Of a DNA stretch of 50,403 nucleotides, positions 26,374 to 34,360 are shown one piece after another; the first letter of the stretch is position 1, and every line of letters begins with the position of its first letter. The translations under genes and the position numbers were made by a program. Source of the stretch: Clostridia bacterium (GTDB lineage: Bacteria; Bacillota; Clostridia; Oscillospirales; QAKW01); contig JAFSHF010000002.1 of the NCBI GenBank assembly GCA_017440465.1, positions 1 through 50,403 on the forward strand, written 5' to 3'. The notes under the pieces are model-generated. The model was not told the DNA's origin and did no database searches. It worked only from the letters and a program-made list of their open reading frames with translations.

Positions 26374-27582
26374 ATGGATTATCAAGGCGGATTGCATATG
26401 CTTTGCGAGACCTTTCGCAAATGCCGCGTTCCCGTTGCATTTGCCGATCGGAACGCTCCCTTGAAAATAGACGATGATCTTTTCCATTTCATCTTTGGAG
26501 AAGAGCTCTCTCCCCTGCCCCTAAATCTGCCGGAACAGATCAAGGAGCGCACCATCTATCGCCTTTCCAACCCCTGTCACCTGCATTATATCCTACTGTT
26601 GCTCCCCCGCACCGCGCAGGACTCCCTTTTAATTTTAGGACCGTATCTACCTAATTTATTATCGGAAGAGCAAATCCTGGAAATAGCGGAAGCCTTTCAG
26701 ATTCCACCCCACCGCCGCAAGCTTTTGGAAAACTACTATAGCAGTATCGCCGTTTTACCCGAAACCAGCCATCTTTTTTCGATGCTGGATACCTTCGGCG
26801 AGTTGCTCTGGGGAAGCAACCGATTTAATTTGGAAGAGATCCGCACCACCATCGATCAGCCCCTACTCCCCTCCACCGAAGCCAATAAATCCCAAGGGGA
26901 TCTTTTGGCGCAGATGCGGCTGATGGAGGAGCGATATGCCACCGAAAATGCGCTGATCTATGCGGTCTCCAAGGGGCAGGTGCATAAAGGTGCCGCCATT
27001 ATGGAGAGCATCGCTTCCATGCCCTTTGAAAAGCGGCTGGACGACCCTTTGCGGAATTTGAAAAACTACAGTATTATTATGAATACCATCCTGCGCAAAG
27101 CCGCGGAATCGGGCGGGGTTCATCCATTTTATCTCGACGATGTTTCCTCTTCCTTTGCCTCGCGCATTGAGCAGGTTCCTACCCTTTCTGCCGCGCAGGC
27201 GCTGATGAGCGAAATGTTCCGCACCTATTGCTATCTGGTGCGTCAGCGGTCAATGAAGCAATATTCCGCTGTGGTGCAAAAAACACTGATTATGATCGAT
27301 GCTGATCTTTCCGCCGATCTTTCCTTGAGTAAATTGGCGCAGGCGCAGAACATCAGCGCCGGCTACCTTTCCGCCATCTTTAAAAAGGAGACCGAGCAAA
27401 CGGTGACCGATTATATCAACAGCGAGCGGATGCAGCTCGCGGCGCACCTTTTGCAGACCACCACCCTGCAGGTGCAGACGGTTGCCGCCCATTGCGGGAT
27501 GCTGGATGTGCAATATTTTTCCAAGGTCTTTAAAAAGTATATGAAAAAGACTCCCAAAGCCTATCGGGAGTCCTTCCAATAA
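26374..27582 (+). CDS. AraC-family regulator, large N-terminal domain
   Basis: A 402-residue regulator. The C-terminal 100 residues form two helix-turn-helix motifs: LSKLAQAQNISAGYLSAIFK and VQTVAAHCGMLDVQYFSKVF. The N-terminal 290 residues have no cupin or transmembrane helix and match no domain I can name; they probably sense a ligand or dimerise. AAAGGAGG lies before the ATG at 26374. It is divergent from the GPH symporter, so it is the best candidate for controlling uptake and the GH2 enzyme. It converges on the second AraC gene with a 12-nt gap. Confidence 0.85.
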   Translation: MDYQGGLHMLCETFRKCRVPVAFADRNAPLKIDDDLFHFIFGEELSPLPLNLPEQIKERTIYRLSNPCHLHYILLLLPRTAQDSLLILGPYLPNLLSEEQILEIAEAFQIPPHRRKLLENYYSSIAVLPETSHLFSMLDTFGELLWGSNRFNLEEIRTTIDQPLLPSTEANKSQGDLLAQMRLMEERYATENALIYAVSKGQVHKGAAIMESIASMPFEKRLDDPLRNLKNYSIIMNTILRKAAESGGVHPFYLDDVSSSFASRIEQVPTLSAAQALMSEMFRTYCYLVRQRSMKQYSAVVQKTLIMIDADLSADLSLSKLAQAQNISAGYLSAIFKKETEQTVTDYINSERMQLAAHLLQTTTLQVQTVAAHCGMLDVQYFSKVFKKYMKKTPKAYRESFQ

Positions 27583-27594
27583 AATCATATAAAA

Positions 27595-28452
27595 TTATAC
27601 GATCTGCGCGTCGGCAAAGACCTTGGGGCTGATGCCGTATTCCGCCTTAAATGCGCGGTAAAAACCTGCATAATCTTTAAATCCGCTTCTATAGCAAGCC
27701 TCCCCTGCAGGCATCCCGCCGCTCAACAGTTGCTTTGCGGTCAGTAAGCGTTTGAGCATAATATAGCGATAAACGCTGACACCGGTCTCTCGGCTGAATT
27801 CGTGGGAGAGATAATATTTGCTGACATAGAACCGACCCGCTAATTCATCCAAGGACAGCGGCTCATTGCTATACTCATTGATATAGGAAAGCACCTTGCC
27901 GATCAGATTCGAGCCTTGCTTGCGGCGGGGTTGCCGCGCCAGATCGGCGGCGGCAATGCGATTGAGTTCCACCATAAACTGCAAAAAGATGCCGCGAGCG
28001 GCAAGGCGATTGCCCGGCTCTCTGCCGCTATCCTCCCGCACCAATTCCAAAAGCCGCGCCGAAATGGAGGCATATTTGGTATCGGCGGGGCGGATCATAT
28101 TGAACCCTGCGCGAAAGCAGGCGGCAAGATCCATTCCGTCTTGGGAAAAACTCTCCAAATAGTCTTTATTCACCCATAAAACGATCCGTTCATATTGGCT
28201 TTTGGGGTGGACCATCGGGCGATGCAATTCCATCGGGCTGATGAGAAAAATATCGCCTGCATCCAACTTATAAAGACTGCCGTCCACCCAATAGTCCACC
28301 TGCCCGCCCAGCAGCAGATAGATCTCATAAAAATCGTGGTGGTGGATCTCCACTTCTGCCGCTTTGGGCTCGCGGTAATGAAAAATCTCAAAATCCTCCC
28401 GCAGCATTACCTGCCGCGGATCAAAATGCTGTGCCTTGCTCGCCACCTGCAT
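27595..28452 (-). CDS. AraC-family regulator with cupin sensor
   Basis: A regulator of about 285 residues. An N-terminal cupin (HHHDFYEIYLLLGG, LDAGDIFLISPMELHRP) binds a sugar, and a C-terminal AraC DNA-binding domain follows (LDELAGRFYVSKYYLSHEFS, then YRSGFKDYAGFYRAFKAEYG). It is divergent from uxaC and so is the likely hexuronate-responsive activator of the uxaC-kdgK operon. An upstream ATG at 28464 lies between the -10 box and the expected start of transcription, so the ATG at 28452, directly after GAGGTG, is preferred. Confidence 0.82.
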   Translation of the reverse strand: MQVASKAQHFDPRQVMLREDFEIFHYREPKAAEVEIHHHDFYEIYLLLGGQVDYWVDGSLYKLDAGDIFLISPMELHRPMVHPKSQYERIVLWVNKDYLESFSQDGMDLAACFRAGFNMIRPADTKYASISARLLELVREDSGREPGNRLAARGIFLQFMVELNRIAAADLARQPRRKQGSNLIGKVLSYINEYSNEPLSLDELAGRFYVSKYYLSHEFSRETGVSVYRYIMLKRLLTAKQLLSGGMPAGEACYRSGFKDYAGFYRAFKAEYGISPKVFADAQIV

Positions 28453-28464
28453 CACCTCATACAT

Positions 28465-28493
28465 ATATTACAGCAAGATTTGCAATGTGTCAA
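28465..28493 (-). promoter_or_regulatory. Promoter of the cupin AraC gene
   Basis: On the minus strand TTGACA (28493-28488) and TAATAT (28470-28465) are 17 nt apart. Transcription should begin only about 6 nt before the ATG at 28452. Confidence 0.75.
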
Positions 28494-28512
28494 GCAACTA
28501 AATCAATCGATA

Positions 28513-28540
28513 TTGTGAAAAAAGTATGTTATATTATACT
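28513..28540 (+). promoter_or_regulatory. Promoter of the hexuronate operon
   Basis: TTGTGA at 28513-28518 and TATACT at 28535-28540 are 16 nt apart. Both boxes deviate from consensus, as expected for an activator-dependent promoter, and the intergenic region is shared with the divergent AraC gene. Confidence 0.6.
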
Positions 28541-28569
28541 CATAATATTATAGAAAGGTGAATATACCC

Positions 28570-29979
28570 ATGACCGCTTTTATGACAAAAGATTTTCTCT
28601 TGAACACCCCCACCGCCCGCAAACTCTACCACGACTATGCGGCAAAGATGCCGATCATCGACTATCATTGCCACATCAGCCCCAAAGAAGTGTATGAGGA
28701 CAAGCATTTTGAAAACATCACCCAGGTATGGCTGGGCGGCGACCATTATAAATGGCGCGTAATGCGTTCCAACGGCGTGGATGAAAAATACATTACCGGC
28801 GATGCATCCGATCGGGAAAAATTCCAAAAATTCGCCGAAGCACTCCCCAAGACCATCGGCAACCCGATGTACCATTGGTGCCATTTGGAGCTGAAGACCT
28901 ATTTCGGCTATGAAGGCATTTTGAACGGCGAGACCGCCGAAGAGGTCTGGAACCTTGCCAATGCCAAGCTGCAGGAGGCCGATATGGGTGTCCGCGGCTT
29001 GATCGCCCAAAGTAACGTTGCCTTTATCGGCACCACCGATGATCCCATCGATTCGCTGGAATATCATCGCCTGATCGCCGAAGACGCATCGATGAAGACC
29101 ATCGTTGCCCCCTCCTTCCGCCCCGATAAAGCGATGAACATCGATAAAGCGGGCTGGAAGGAATACATCGCAGCCCTCTCCGCTGCTACCAAGATGGAGA
29201 TCAAGGATATTGATTCTCTGGAAGCCGCGCTTGCCGACCGCATCAAGTTCTTTGATGATCACGGCTGCCGCTCCAGCGACCACGGTATCGACCACCCTGT
29301 TTATATCCCTGCCACCCGCGAGGAGCTCAACGCCATTATGCAAAAGGGCTTTGCGGATGAGGCGGTCACCGACACTGAAGCCGATCAGCTCAAAACCGCC
29401 GTTCTGCTCTTCTGCGCCAAGCAATATTGCAAATACGGCTGGGTGATGCAGTTGCACTATAACTGCTTTAGAAACAATAACTCTGTGATGTTTGAAAAAT
29501 TGGGTCCCGATACCGGCTTCGACTGCATCGGTTCCTATAACGGCACCAAAGCCTTATGCGAATTTTTGGATGCACTGAACATTTCGGGCGAACTGCCCCG
29601 CACCGTTCTCTATAGTCTGGATCCCAAGGATAACGAATCCATCGGCACCGTTTTGGGTTGCTTCCAAGGGCCCGAAGTTCCCGGCAAGATCCAGCACGGC
29701 TCTGCCTGGTGGTTCAACGATCATAAGAGAGGGATGCAGGATCAGATGATCAGCCTTGCCAATCTGGGCCTTTTGGGCAACTTCATCGGGATGCTGACCG
29801 ACTCCCGCAGCTTCTTGAGCTACACTCGCCACGAATACTTCCGCCGCATCCTTTGCGGGCTGGTCGGCGAATGGGTCGAAAACGGCGAATATCCCGACGA
29901 TGAGAAGACTTTGAAAGAAATCGTGGAAGGCATCTGCTTCAATAATGCCAACCGCTATTTCGGATTAAACATTAAATAA
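28570..29979 (+). CDS. uxaC: Glucuronate isomerase
   Basis: A 469-residue amidohydrolase-superfamily isomerase of the normal length for UxaC. It converts D-glucuronate to D-fructuronate (and galacturonate to tagaturonate). MPIIDYHCHISPKEVYEDK carries the metal-binding HxH, and LGGDHYKWRVMRSNGV is a family hallmark. The ATG at 28570 follows AAAGGTG; the frame could extend only four codons further upstream. First gene of a five-gene operon. Confidence 0.96.
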   Translation: MTAFMTKDFLLNTPTARKLYHDYAAKMPIIDYHCHISPKEVYEDKHFENITQVWLGGDHYKWRVMRSNGVDEKYITGDASDREKFQKFAEALPKTIGNPMYHWCHLELKTYFGYEGILNGETAEEVWNLANAKLQEADMGVRGLIAQSNVAFIGTTDDPIDSLEYHRLIAEDASMKTIVAPSFRPDKAMNIDKAGWKEYIAALSAATKMEIKDIDSLEAALADRIKFFDDHGCRSSDHGIDHPVYIPATREELNAIMQKGFADEAVTDTEADQLKTAVLLFCAKQYCKYGWVMQLHYNCFRNNNSVMFEKLGPDTGFDCIGSYNGTKALCEFLDALNISGELPRTVLYSLDPKDNESIGTVLGCFQGPEVPGKIQHGSAWWFNDHKRGMQDQMISLANLGLLGNFIGMLTDSRSFLSYTRHEYFRRILCGLVGEWVENGEYPDDEKTLKEIVEGICFNNANRYFGLNIK

Positions 29980-30002
29980 TAACTTTAAGAGGAGCAACCG
30001 AT

Positions 30003-31088
30003 ATGCAAATGACATTCCGTTGGTATGGCGAAGGGAACGATAGCATCACTCCCGCGCATATCAAGCAGATCCCCGGTGTGACCGGTTTGGTCTGGGCGTT
30101 GCACGATAAGATGCCCGGCGAGGTCTGGGAGATCGAAGAGATTGCCAAGGTGCAAAAGCAGTTGGAGCCTTATGGTTTCCATATGGACGTGGTGGAATCG
30201 GTCAATGTGCACGACGACATTAAGATCGGCCTGCCCACCCGCGATCAATATATTGAGAATTATAAGCAGACCATCCGCAACCTTTCCAAATTCGGTGTCA
30301 AGGTCATCTGCTACAATTTTATGCCCATCTTCGATTGGACGAGAAGCGACCTTTTCCATCCGGTCGGCGACGGTTCCACCGCTCTTTTCTATGAAAAGAA
30401 TATGATCCAGACCGATTATAATGCGATGGCAAAATACATTCTGGATTTCACCGAAAAATACAATATGACCTTCCCCGGCTGGGAGCCGGAACGGATGAGC
30501 AAGCTGGACGAGCTTTTTAAAGCCTACGCCGATGTGGATCACGAAAAGCTTTGGGCAAATCTCAAGTATTTTCTCGAAGCCATTATGCCCACCTGCCGCG
30601 AATGCGATATCAAGATGGCGATCCATATGGATGATCCCCCCTGGGATATCTTCGGTCTGCCCCGCCTGCTGATCAACGATGCGAACATCGACCGCTTCTT
30701 AAAGATGGTAGACGATGAATATAACTGCCTGACCCTTTGCTCCGGTTCGCTGGGCGCCGATCCCGAAAATGACGTTGCGGCGATCATCCGCAAGCATTGC
30801 GACCGCATTGCCTTTGCCCATATCCGCAATGTCAAGCATTTTGAAAACGGCGACTTTTCCGAAGCCAGCCACCGCGATTGCGACGGCGACACCGGCATTC
30901 TGGAAATTATGCGCGCCTACCACGATTGCGGCTTTAAGGGCTATATCCGCCCCGACCACGGCCGTCACCTTTGGGGCGAAGGCCCCGGCACCTGCCGCCC
31001 CGGCTACGGTCTATACGATCGGGCACTGGGCATTATGTATATGCTGGGCTGCTGGGATATGTTAGAACGATTAAAGGAGGAGCAATGA
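30003..31088 (+). CDS. uxuA: Mannonate dehydratase
   Basis: A 361-residue TIM-barrel dehydratase that turns D-mannonate into 2-keto-3-deoxygluconate. MQMTFRWYGEGNDSI at the start, HMDDPPWDIFGLPR in the middle and IRPDHGRHLWGE towards the end are characteristic of UxuA, with metal-binding His/Cys/Asp residues. AAGAGGAG lies upstream. The stop overlaps the next start (ATGA). Confidence 0.97.
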   Translation: MQMTFRWYGEGNDSITPAHIKQIPGVTGLVWALHDKMPGEVWEIEEIAKVQKQLEPYGFHMDVVESVNVHDDIKIGLPTRDQYIENYKQTIRNLSKFGVKVICYNFMPIFDWTRSDLFHPVGDGSTALFYEKNMIQTDYNAMAKYILDFTEKYNMTFPGWEPERMSKLDELFKAYADVDHEKLWANLKYFLEAIMPTCRECDIKMAIHMDDPPWDIFGLPRLLINDANIDRFLKMVDDEYNCLTLCSGSLGADPENDVAAIIRKHCDRIAFAHIRNVKHFENGDFSEASHRDCDGDTGILEIMRAYHDCGFKGYIRPDHGRHLWGEGPGTCRPGYGLYDRALGIMYMLGCWDMLERLKEEQ

Positions 31089-31939
31089 TGCAACCGAATG
31101 TTTTAAACACCGATCTTTCCGGCAAGGTTGCCGTTGTTACCGGCGCGGGCGGCATTCTTTGCAGCCACTTCGCCAAGGTTTTGGCAAGAGCCGGTGCCAA
31201 GGTTGCGTTGCTGGATCTCAACTTTGAAGCGGCCGATGGGTTTGCTAAAGAGATCATCGCCGAAGGAGGCATCGCCAAGGCGTATGCCTGCAATGTGCTG
31301 AATAAAGAGATCTGCTATGAGGTCGCCGATGCGGTGGCCGCCGATTTCGGTCCCTGCGATATTCTGATCAACGGTGCCGGCGGCAATAACCCCAAAGCCA
31401 CCACCGATAAGGAATATTATGAAGCGGGCGATATCGATGACGATACCAAGAGCTTCTTTGATCTGGACGCCGATGGCGTTGGATTTGTCTTCAACCTGAA
31501 CTTCTTAGGGACCTTGATTCCCACCCAGGCGTTTGCCCGCCAGATGCTGGGCAGAGCAGGCTGCAGCATTCTGAATATCTCTTCGATGAATGCCTATACC
31601 CCGCTCACCAAGATTCCCGCCTATTCCGGCGCGAAGGCCGCCATTTCCAACTTTACCCAATGGCTGGCGGTTCATTTCTCCCGCGCGGGGATCCGCGTCA
31701 ACGCCATTGCACCCGGCTTCTTCTCCACCAAGCAGAATGCCAAACTGCTTTGGAACGACGACGGCACCCCCACCGCCCGCACCGGCAAGATCCTTGCCGC
31801 AACCCCGATGGGGCGGTTCGGCGAGACCGAAGAATTGGAGGGCGGCTTGCTCTTCCTGCTCAATGAAAAGGCGGCCGGATTCATTACCGGCGTCGTTTTA
31901 CCGATTGATGGTGGATTTTCTGCCTATTCGGGTGTATAA
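31085..31939 (+). CDS. uxuB: SDR oxidoreductase, fructuronate reductase (UxuB/YjmF type)
   Basis: A 284-residue short-chain dehydrogenase. TGAGGILCSHFAK is the nucleotide-binding loop, NGAGG the NAG-like motif, and SSMNAYTPLTKIPAYSGAK gives the catalytic Ser, Tyr and Lys. Its place between uxuA and eda, and its likeness to the SDR-type UxuB of Bacillus, indicate reduction of fructuronate to mannonate; classical long-chain UxuB is absent. Two adjacent in-frame ATGs (31085 and 31088) follow AAAGGAGG; the first overlaps the uxuA stop. Confidence 0.88.
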   Translation: MMQPNVLNTDLSGKVAVVTGAGGILCSHFAKVLARAGAKVALLDLNFEAADGFAKEIIAEGGIAKAYACNVLNKEICYEVADAVAADFGPCDILINGAGGNNPKATTDKEYYEAGDIDDDTKSFFDLDADGVGFVFNLNFLGTLIPTQAFARQMLGRAGCSILNISSMNAYTPLTKIPAYSGAKAAISNFTQWLAVHFSRAGIRVNAIAPGFFSTKQNAKLLWNDDGTPTARTGKILAATPMGRFGETEELEGGLLFLLNEKAAGFITGVVLPIDGGFSAYSGV

Positions 31940-31971
31940 TTAGATCATATTTTTAAAAGGAGATATAAAAA

Positions 31972-32523
31972 ATGGAAAAATTCGTACCTGTAGTTGTCAT
32001 TAAAGAGCTTTCCGAGACCGATAAGATCCTCACCGCTCTGAAGAACAACGGTATCAACACCGCAGAGATCACCTTCCGCACCGCTTGCGCTGCCGAGGCG
32101 ATCGAATATGCCTGCAAGAACTATCCCGAGATGAGCATCGGTGCAGGCACCGTCATCAACGCCGAGCAATGCGAAGCCGCTCTGGCCGCCGGTGCGCAGT
32201 TCATCGTTTCTCCCGGTTTGTCTGTCGCAGTTGCAAAGATCTGCAACGAGCGCAACATTCCCTACTATCCCGGTTGCGTTACCCCCACCGAGATCATGCA
32301 GGCTCTGGAGCTGGGCATCACCACCGTCAAGTTCTTCCCCGCCAACATCTACGGCGGCCTGAAGGCTTTGAAAGCCCTTGCCGCTCCCTTCCCCCAAATT
32401 AAGTTCATCCCCACCGGCGGTGTAGATCGCAGCAATATCGACGAATTTTTGGCATTCGATAAGATTGAAGCCATCGGCGGCAGCTTCTTTGTGAAAGAAG
32501 CACTCGAAAAGATGGAGGGCTAA
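31972..32523 (+). CDS. eda: 2-keto-3-deoxy-6-phosphogluconate aldolase
   Basis: A 183-residue class I aldolase that splits KDPG into pyruvate and glyceraldehyde 3-phosphate. EITFRT carries the catalytic Glu/Arg pair, VKFFPA the Schiff-base Lys, and FIPTGGV the phosphate-binding loop. It is shorter than the usual 205-215 residues: the last helix after GGSFFVKE is trimmed and the N-terminal lead is short. The active site is complete, so it should work. AAAAGGAG precedes the ATG. Confidence 0.94.
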   Translation: MEKFVPVVVIKELSETDKILTALKNNGINTAEITFRTACAAEAIEYACKNYPEMSIGAGTVINAEQCEAALAAGAQFIVSPGLSVAVAKICNERNIPYYPGCVTPTEIMQALELGITTVKFFPANIYGGLKALKALAAPFPQIKFIPTGGVDRSNIDEFLAFDKIEAIGGSFFVKEALEKMEG

Positions 32524-32527
32524 TGCA

Positions 32528-33550
32528 ATGAGCAGAATCGTAACTTTCGGCGAAATTATGCTTCGCCTTGCCCCCAACGGCTACTATCGTTTCTTCCAGA
32601 ACGACCAAATGCAAGCCACCTTCGGCGGCGGCGAAGCCAATGTGGCTGTTTCCCTTGCCAACTATGGGATGGATAGTGTTTATGTCACCAAACTGCCCAA
32701 GCACGCCATCGGTCAGGCAGCGGTCAACTCCCTGCGCTATTTCGGCGTTGATACCTCCAAGATCGTCCGCGGCGGCGACCGTGTGGGTATCTATTTCTTG
32801 GAAAAGGGCGCTTCTCAGCGCGGCTCGGTCTGCATCTATGACCGCGCCCATTCCGCCATCCAAGAAGCCACCGCTTCCGATTTCGATTGGGATGCCATCT
32901 TTGAAGGCGCCGATTGGTTCCATTTCACCGGCATCACTCCGGCGCTGGGTGCCAACGTTGTGGAGATCTGCCGCGAGGCTTGCATCGCCGCAAAGAGAAA
33001 GGGCGTCAAGATCTCCTGCGACCTGAACTATCGCGGTAAGCTCTGGACCCGCGAGGAAGCCCGAGCAGCGATGACCGATCTTTGCCAATATGTCGACGTT
33101 TGCATCTCCAACGAAGAAGATGCCAAGGATGTTTTCGGCATCGAAGCCGAGGATACCGATATCTACGGCGGCAAACTCAACCACGAGGGTTATAAATCCG
33201 TTGCCAAGCAACTGATGGATAAATTCGGTTTTGAGAAGGTTGCCATCACCCTGCGTACTTCCATCTCTGCCAGCGACAATGATTGGGCGGGTATGCTCTA
33301 CGACGGCGAGAACTATTGCTTCTCCAAGAGCTATCACCTGCGCATCGTTGACCGCGTCGGCGGCGGCGATTCCTTCGGCGGTGGCTTGATCTATGCTCTG
33401 CTTTCCGGCAAGAGCACCCAGGAAGCCATCGAGTTTGCGGTTGCCGCTTCCGCTTTGAAGCATAGCATCGAAGGCGACTACAACCGCGTCGGTGTAGCCG
33501 AGATCGAAAAGCTCGCCGGCGGCGACGGCTCCGGCCGCGTCCAACGCTAA
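32528..33550 (+). CDS. kdgK: 2-keto-3-deoxygluconate kinase
   Basis: A 340-residue PfkB-family sugar kinase phosphorylating KDG to KDPG. GGGEANVAVSLANYG is the substrate-binding start and RVGGGDSFGGGLIYALL contains the catalytic Asp and anion hole. The gene begins 4 nt after the eda stop and ends the operon before a strong terminator. With uxaC, uxuB, uxuA and eda it completes the pathway to pyruvate and glyceraldehyde 3-phosphate. Confidence 0.95.
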   Translation: MSRIVTFGEIMLRLAPNGYYRFFQNDQMQATFGGGEANVAVSLANYGMDSVYVTKLPKHAIGQAAVNSLRYFGVDTSKIVRGGDRVGIYFLEKGASQRGSVCIYDRAHSAIQEATASDFDWDAIFEGADWFHFTGITPALGANVVEICREACIAAKRKGVKISCDLNYRGKLWTREEARAAMTDLCQYVDVCISNEEDAKDVFGIEAEDTDIYGGKLNHEGYKSVAKQLMDKFGFEKVAITLRTSISASDNDWAGMLYDGENYCFSKSYHLRIVDRVGGGDSFGGGLIYALLSGKSTQEAIEFAVAASALKHSIEGDYNRVGVAEIEKLAGGDGSGRVQR

Positions 33551-33562
33551 ATTAAATCAAGC

Positions 33563-33597
33563 AAAAAAGAACCGACCTTCAAGGTCGGTTCTTTTTT
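33563..33597. terminator. Bidirectional terminator of the hexuronate operon and fic
   Basis: Arms of up to 17 nt (33563-33579 and 33581-33597) are perfect, effectively closing on a TTCAA loop, with A/T runs on both sides. Confidence 0.92.
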
Positions 33598-33632
33598 ATT
33601 TTGTATGAAGCCGTCGGGCAGATCGTTTTGCA

Positions 33633-34235
33633 TCACAAATCTTCTGTTTTGAAGGTGGTATAATTTTCGTAATAATAACTGTGGTCAATGCCCTTCATAA
33701 ACACTTCGCGGTCATTTATTTTATCTGTCAGAGCGTTTTTGAGAATATGTTTGATTTCAATATCTTTGACGGGACTACGCTCCATGGCAAGCAAATAATC
33801 TTCTTTATCTACCAAACTCCAATCAACGACTTTGCCGATCTCGTTTTTTAATATGCAGTCAAACCAAATACGCGTTGCTCTGCCATTTCCTTCACGAAAC
33901 GGATGAGCAATATTCATTTCGACGTATTTTTCGACGATTTCTTCAAAAGTAGATTGAGGCATTTTATCGACATTTTGAAGCGCAACTTCTAAATACATAA
34001 CAGGCGCAAAACGGAAATTTCCCTTTGCAATATTAACGGTACGTATTTTTCCTGCAAAGTCATAAATATCCTCAAATAAAGCCTTATGAATGGCCATAAG
34101 AGAGGCTGTCTTGCCCGCTTCTAAAGTATCAAGAACTCCATTTTCAAATAACTCTCGCGCCTTTTTCTTGCTAATTTTCTCTTCTTCACGAGCAAGCTCG
34201 GCACTGTCTGTAATACCGAGTTTATTTTCGAGCAT
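33633..34235 (-). CDS. fic: Fic-domain AMP-transferase, class III
   Basis: A 200-residue single-domain Fic protein. The catalytic loop is HPFREGNGRATR (His111), preceded by FAGKIR and the flap region IAKGNFRFAP. The C-terminal helix contains SYYYEN (Ser186-Asn191), which fits the (S/T)xxxE(G/N) inhibitory motif of class III Fic enzymes such as those of Neisseria and Enterococcus, with Glu190 as the inhibitory residue. It should therefore be self-inhibited and need no partner; none is seen. AT-richer codons than its neighbours suggest transfer. GAGGTG lies 5 nt before the ATG. Confidence 0.92.
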   Translation of the reverse strand: MLENKLGITDSAELAREEEKISKKKARELFENGVLDTLEAGKTASLMAIHKALFEDIYDFAGKIRTVNIAKGNFRFAPVMYLEVALQNVDKMPQSTFEEIVEKYVEMNIAHPFREGNGRATRIWFDCILKNEIGKVVDWSLVDKEDYLLAMERSPVKDIEIKHILKNALTDKINDREVFMKGIDHSYYYENYTTFKTEDL

Positions 34236-34269
34236 TCCGCCACCTCTTTTTCATTAATTTTATGTTCAT

Positions 34270-34298
34270 ATTATAACATATTAAAGCTGATATTACAA
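34270..34298 (-). promoter_or_regulatory. Promoter of fic with overlapping palindrome
   Basis: On the minus strand TTGTAA (34298-34293) and TATAAT (34275-34270) are 17 nt apart. TATGTT/AACATA arms (34261-34266 and 34275-34280) flank the -10 box and could be an operator. Confidence 0.65.
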
Positions 34299-34360
34299 TA
34301 ACAAATCCCCACCGATTGCCGAATTAGCCCTTGATGGTAACCCGAGAAGATTTGCCGATT

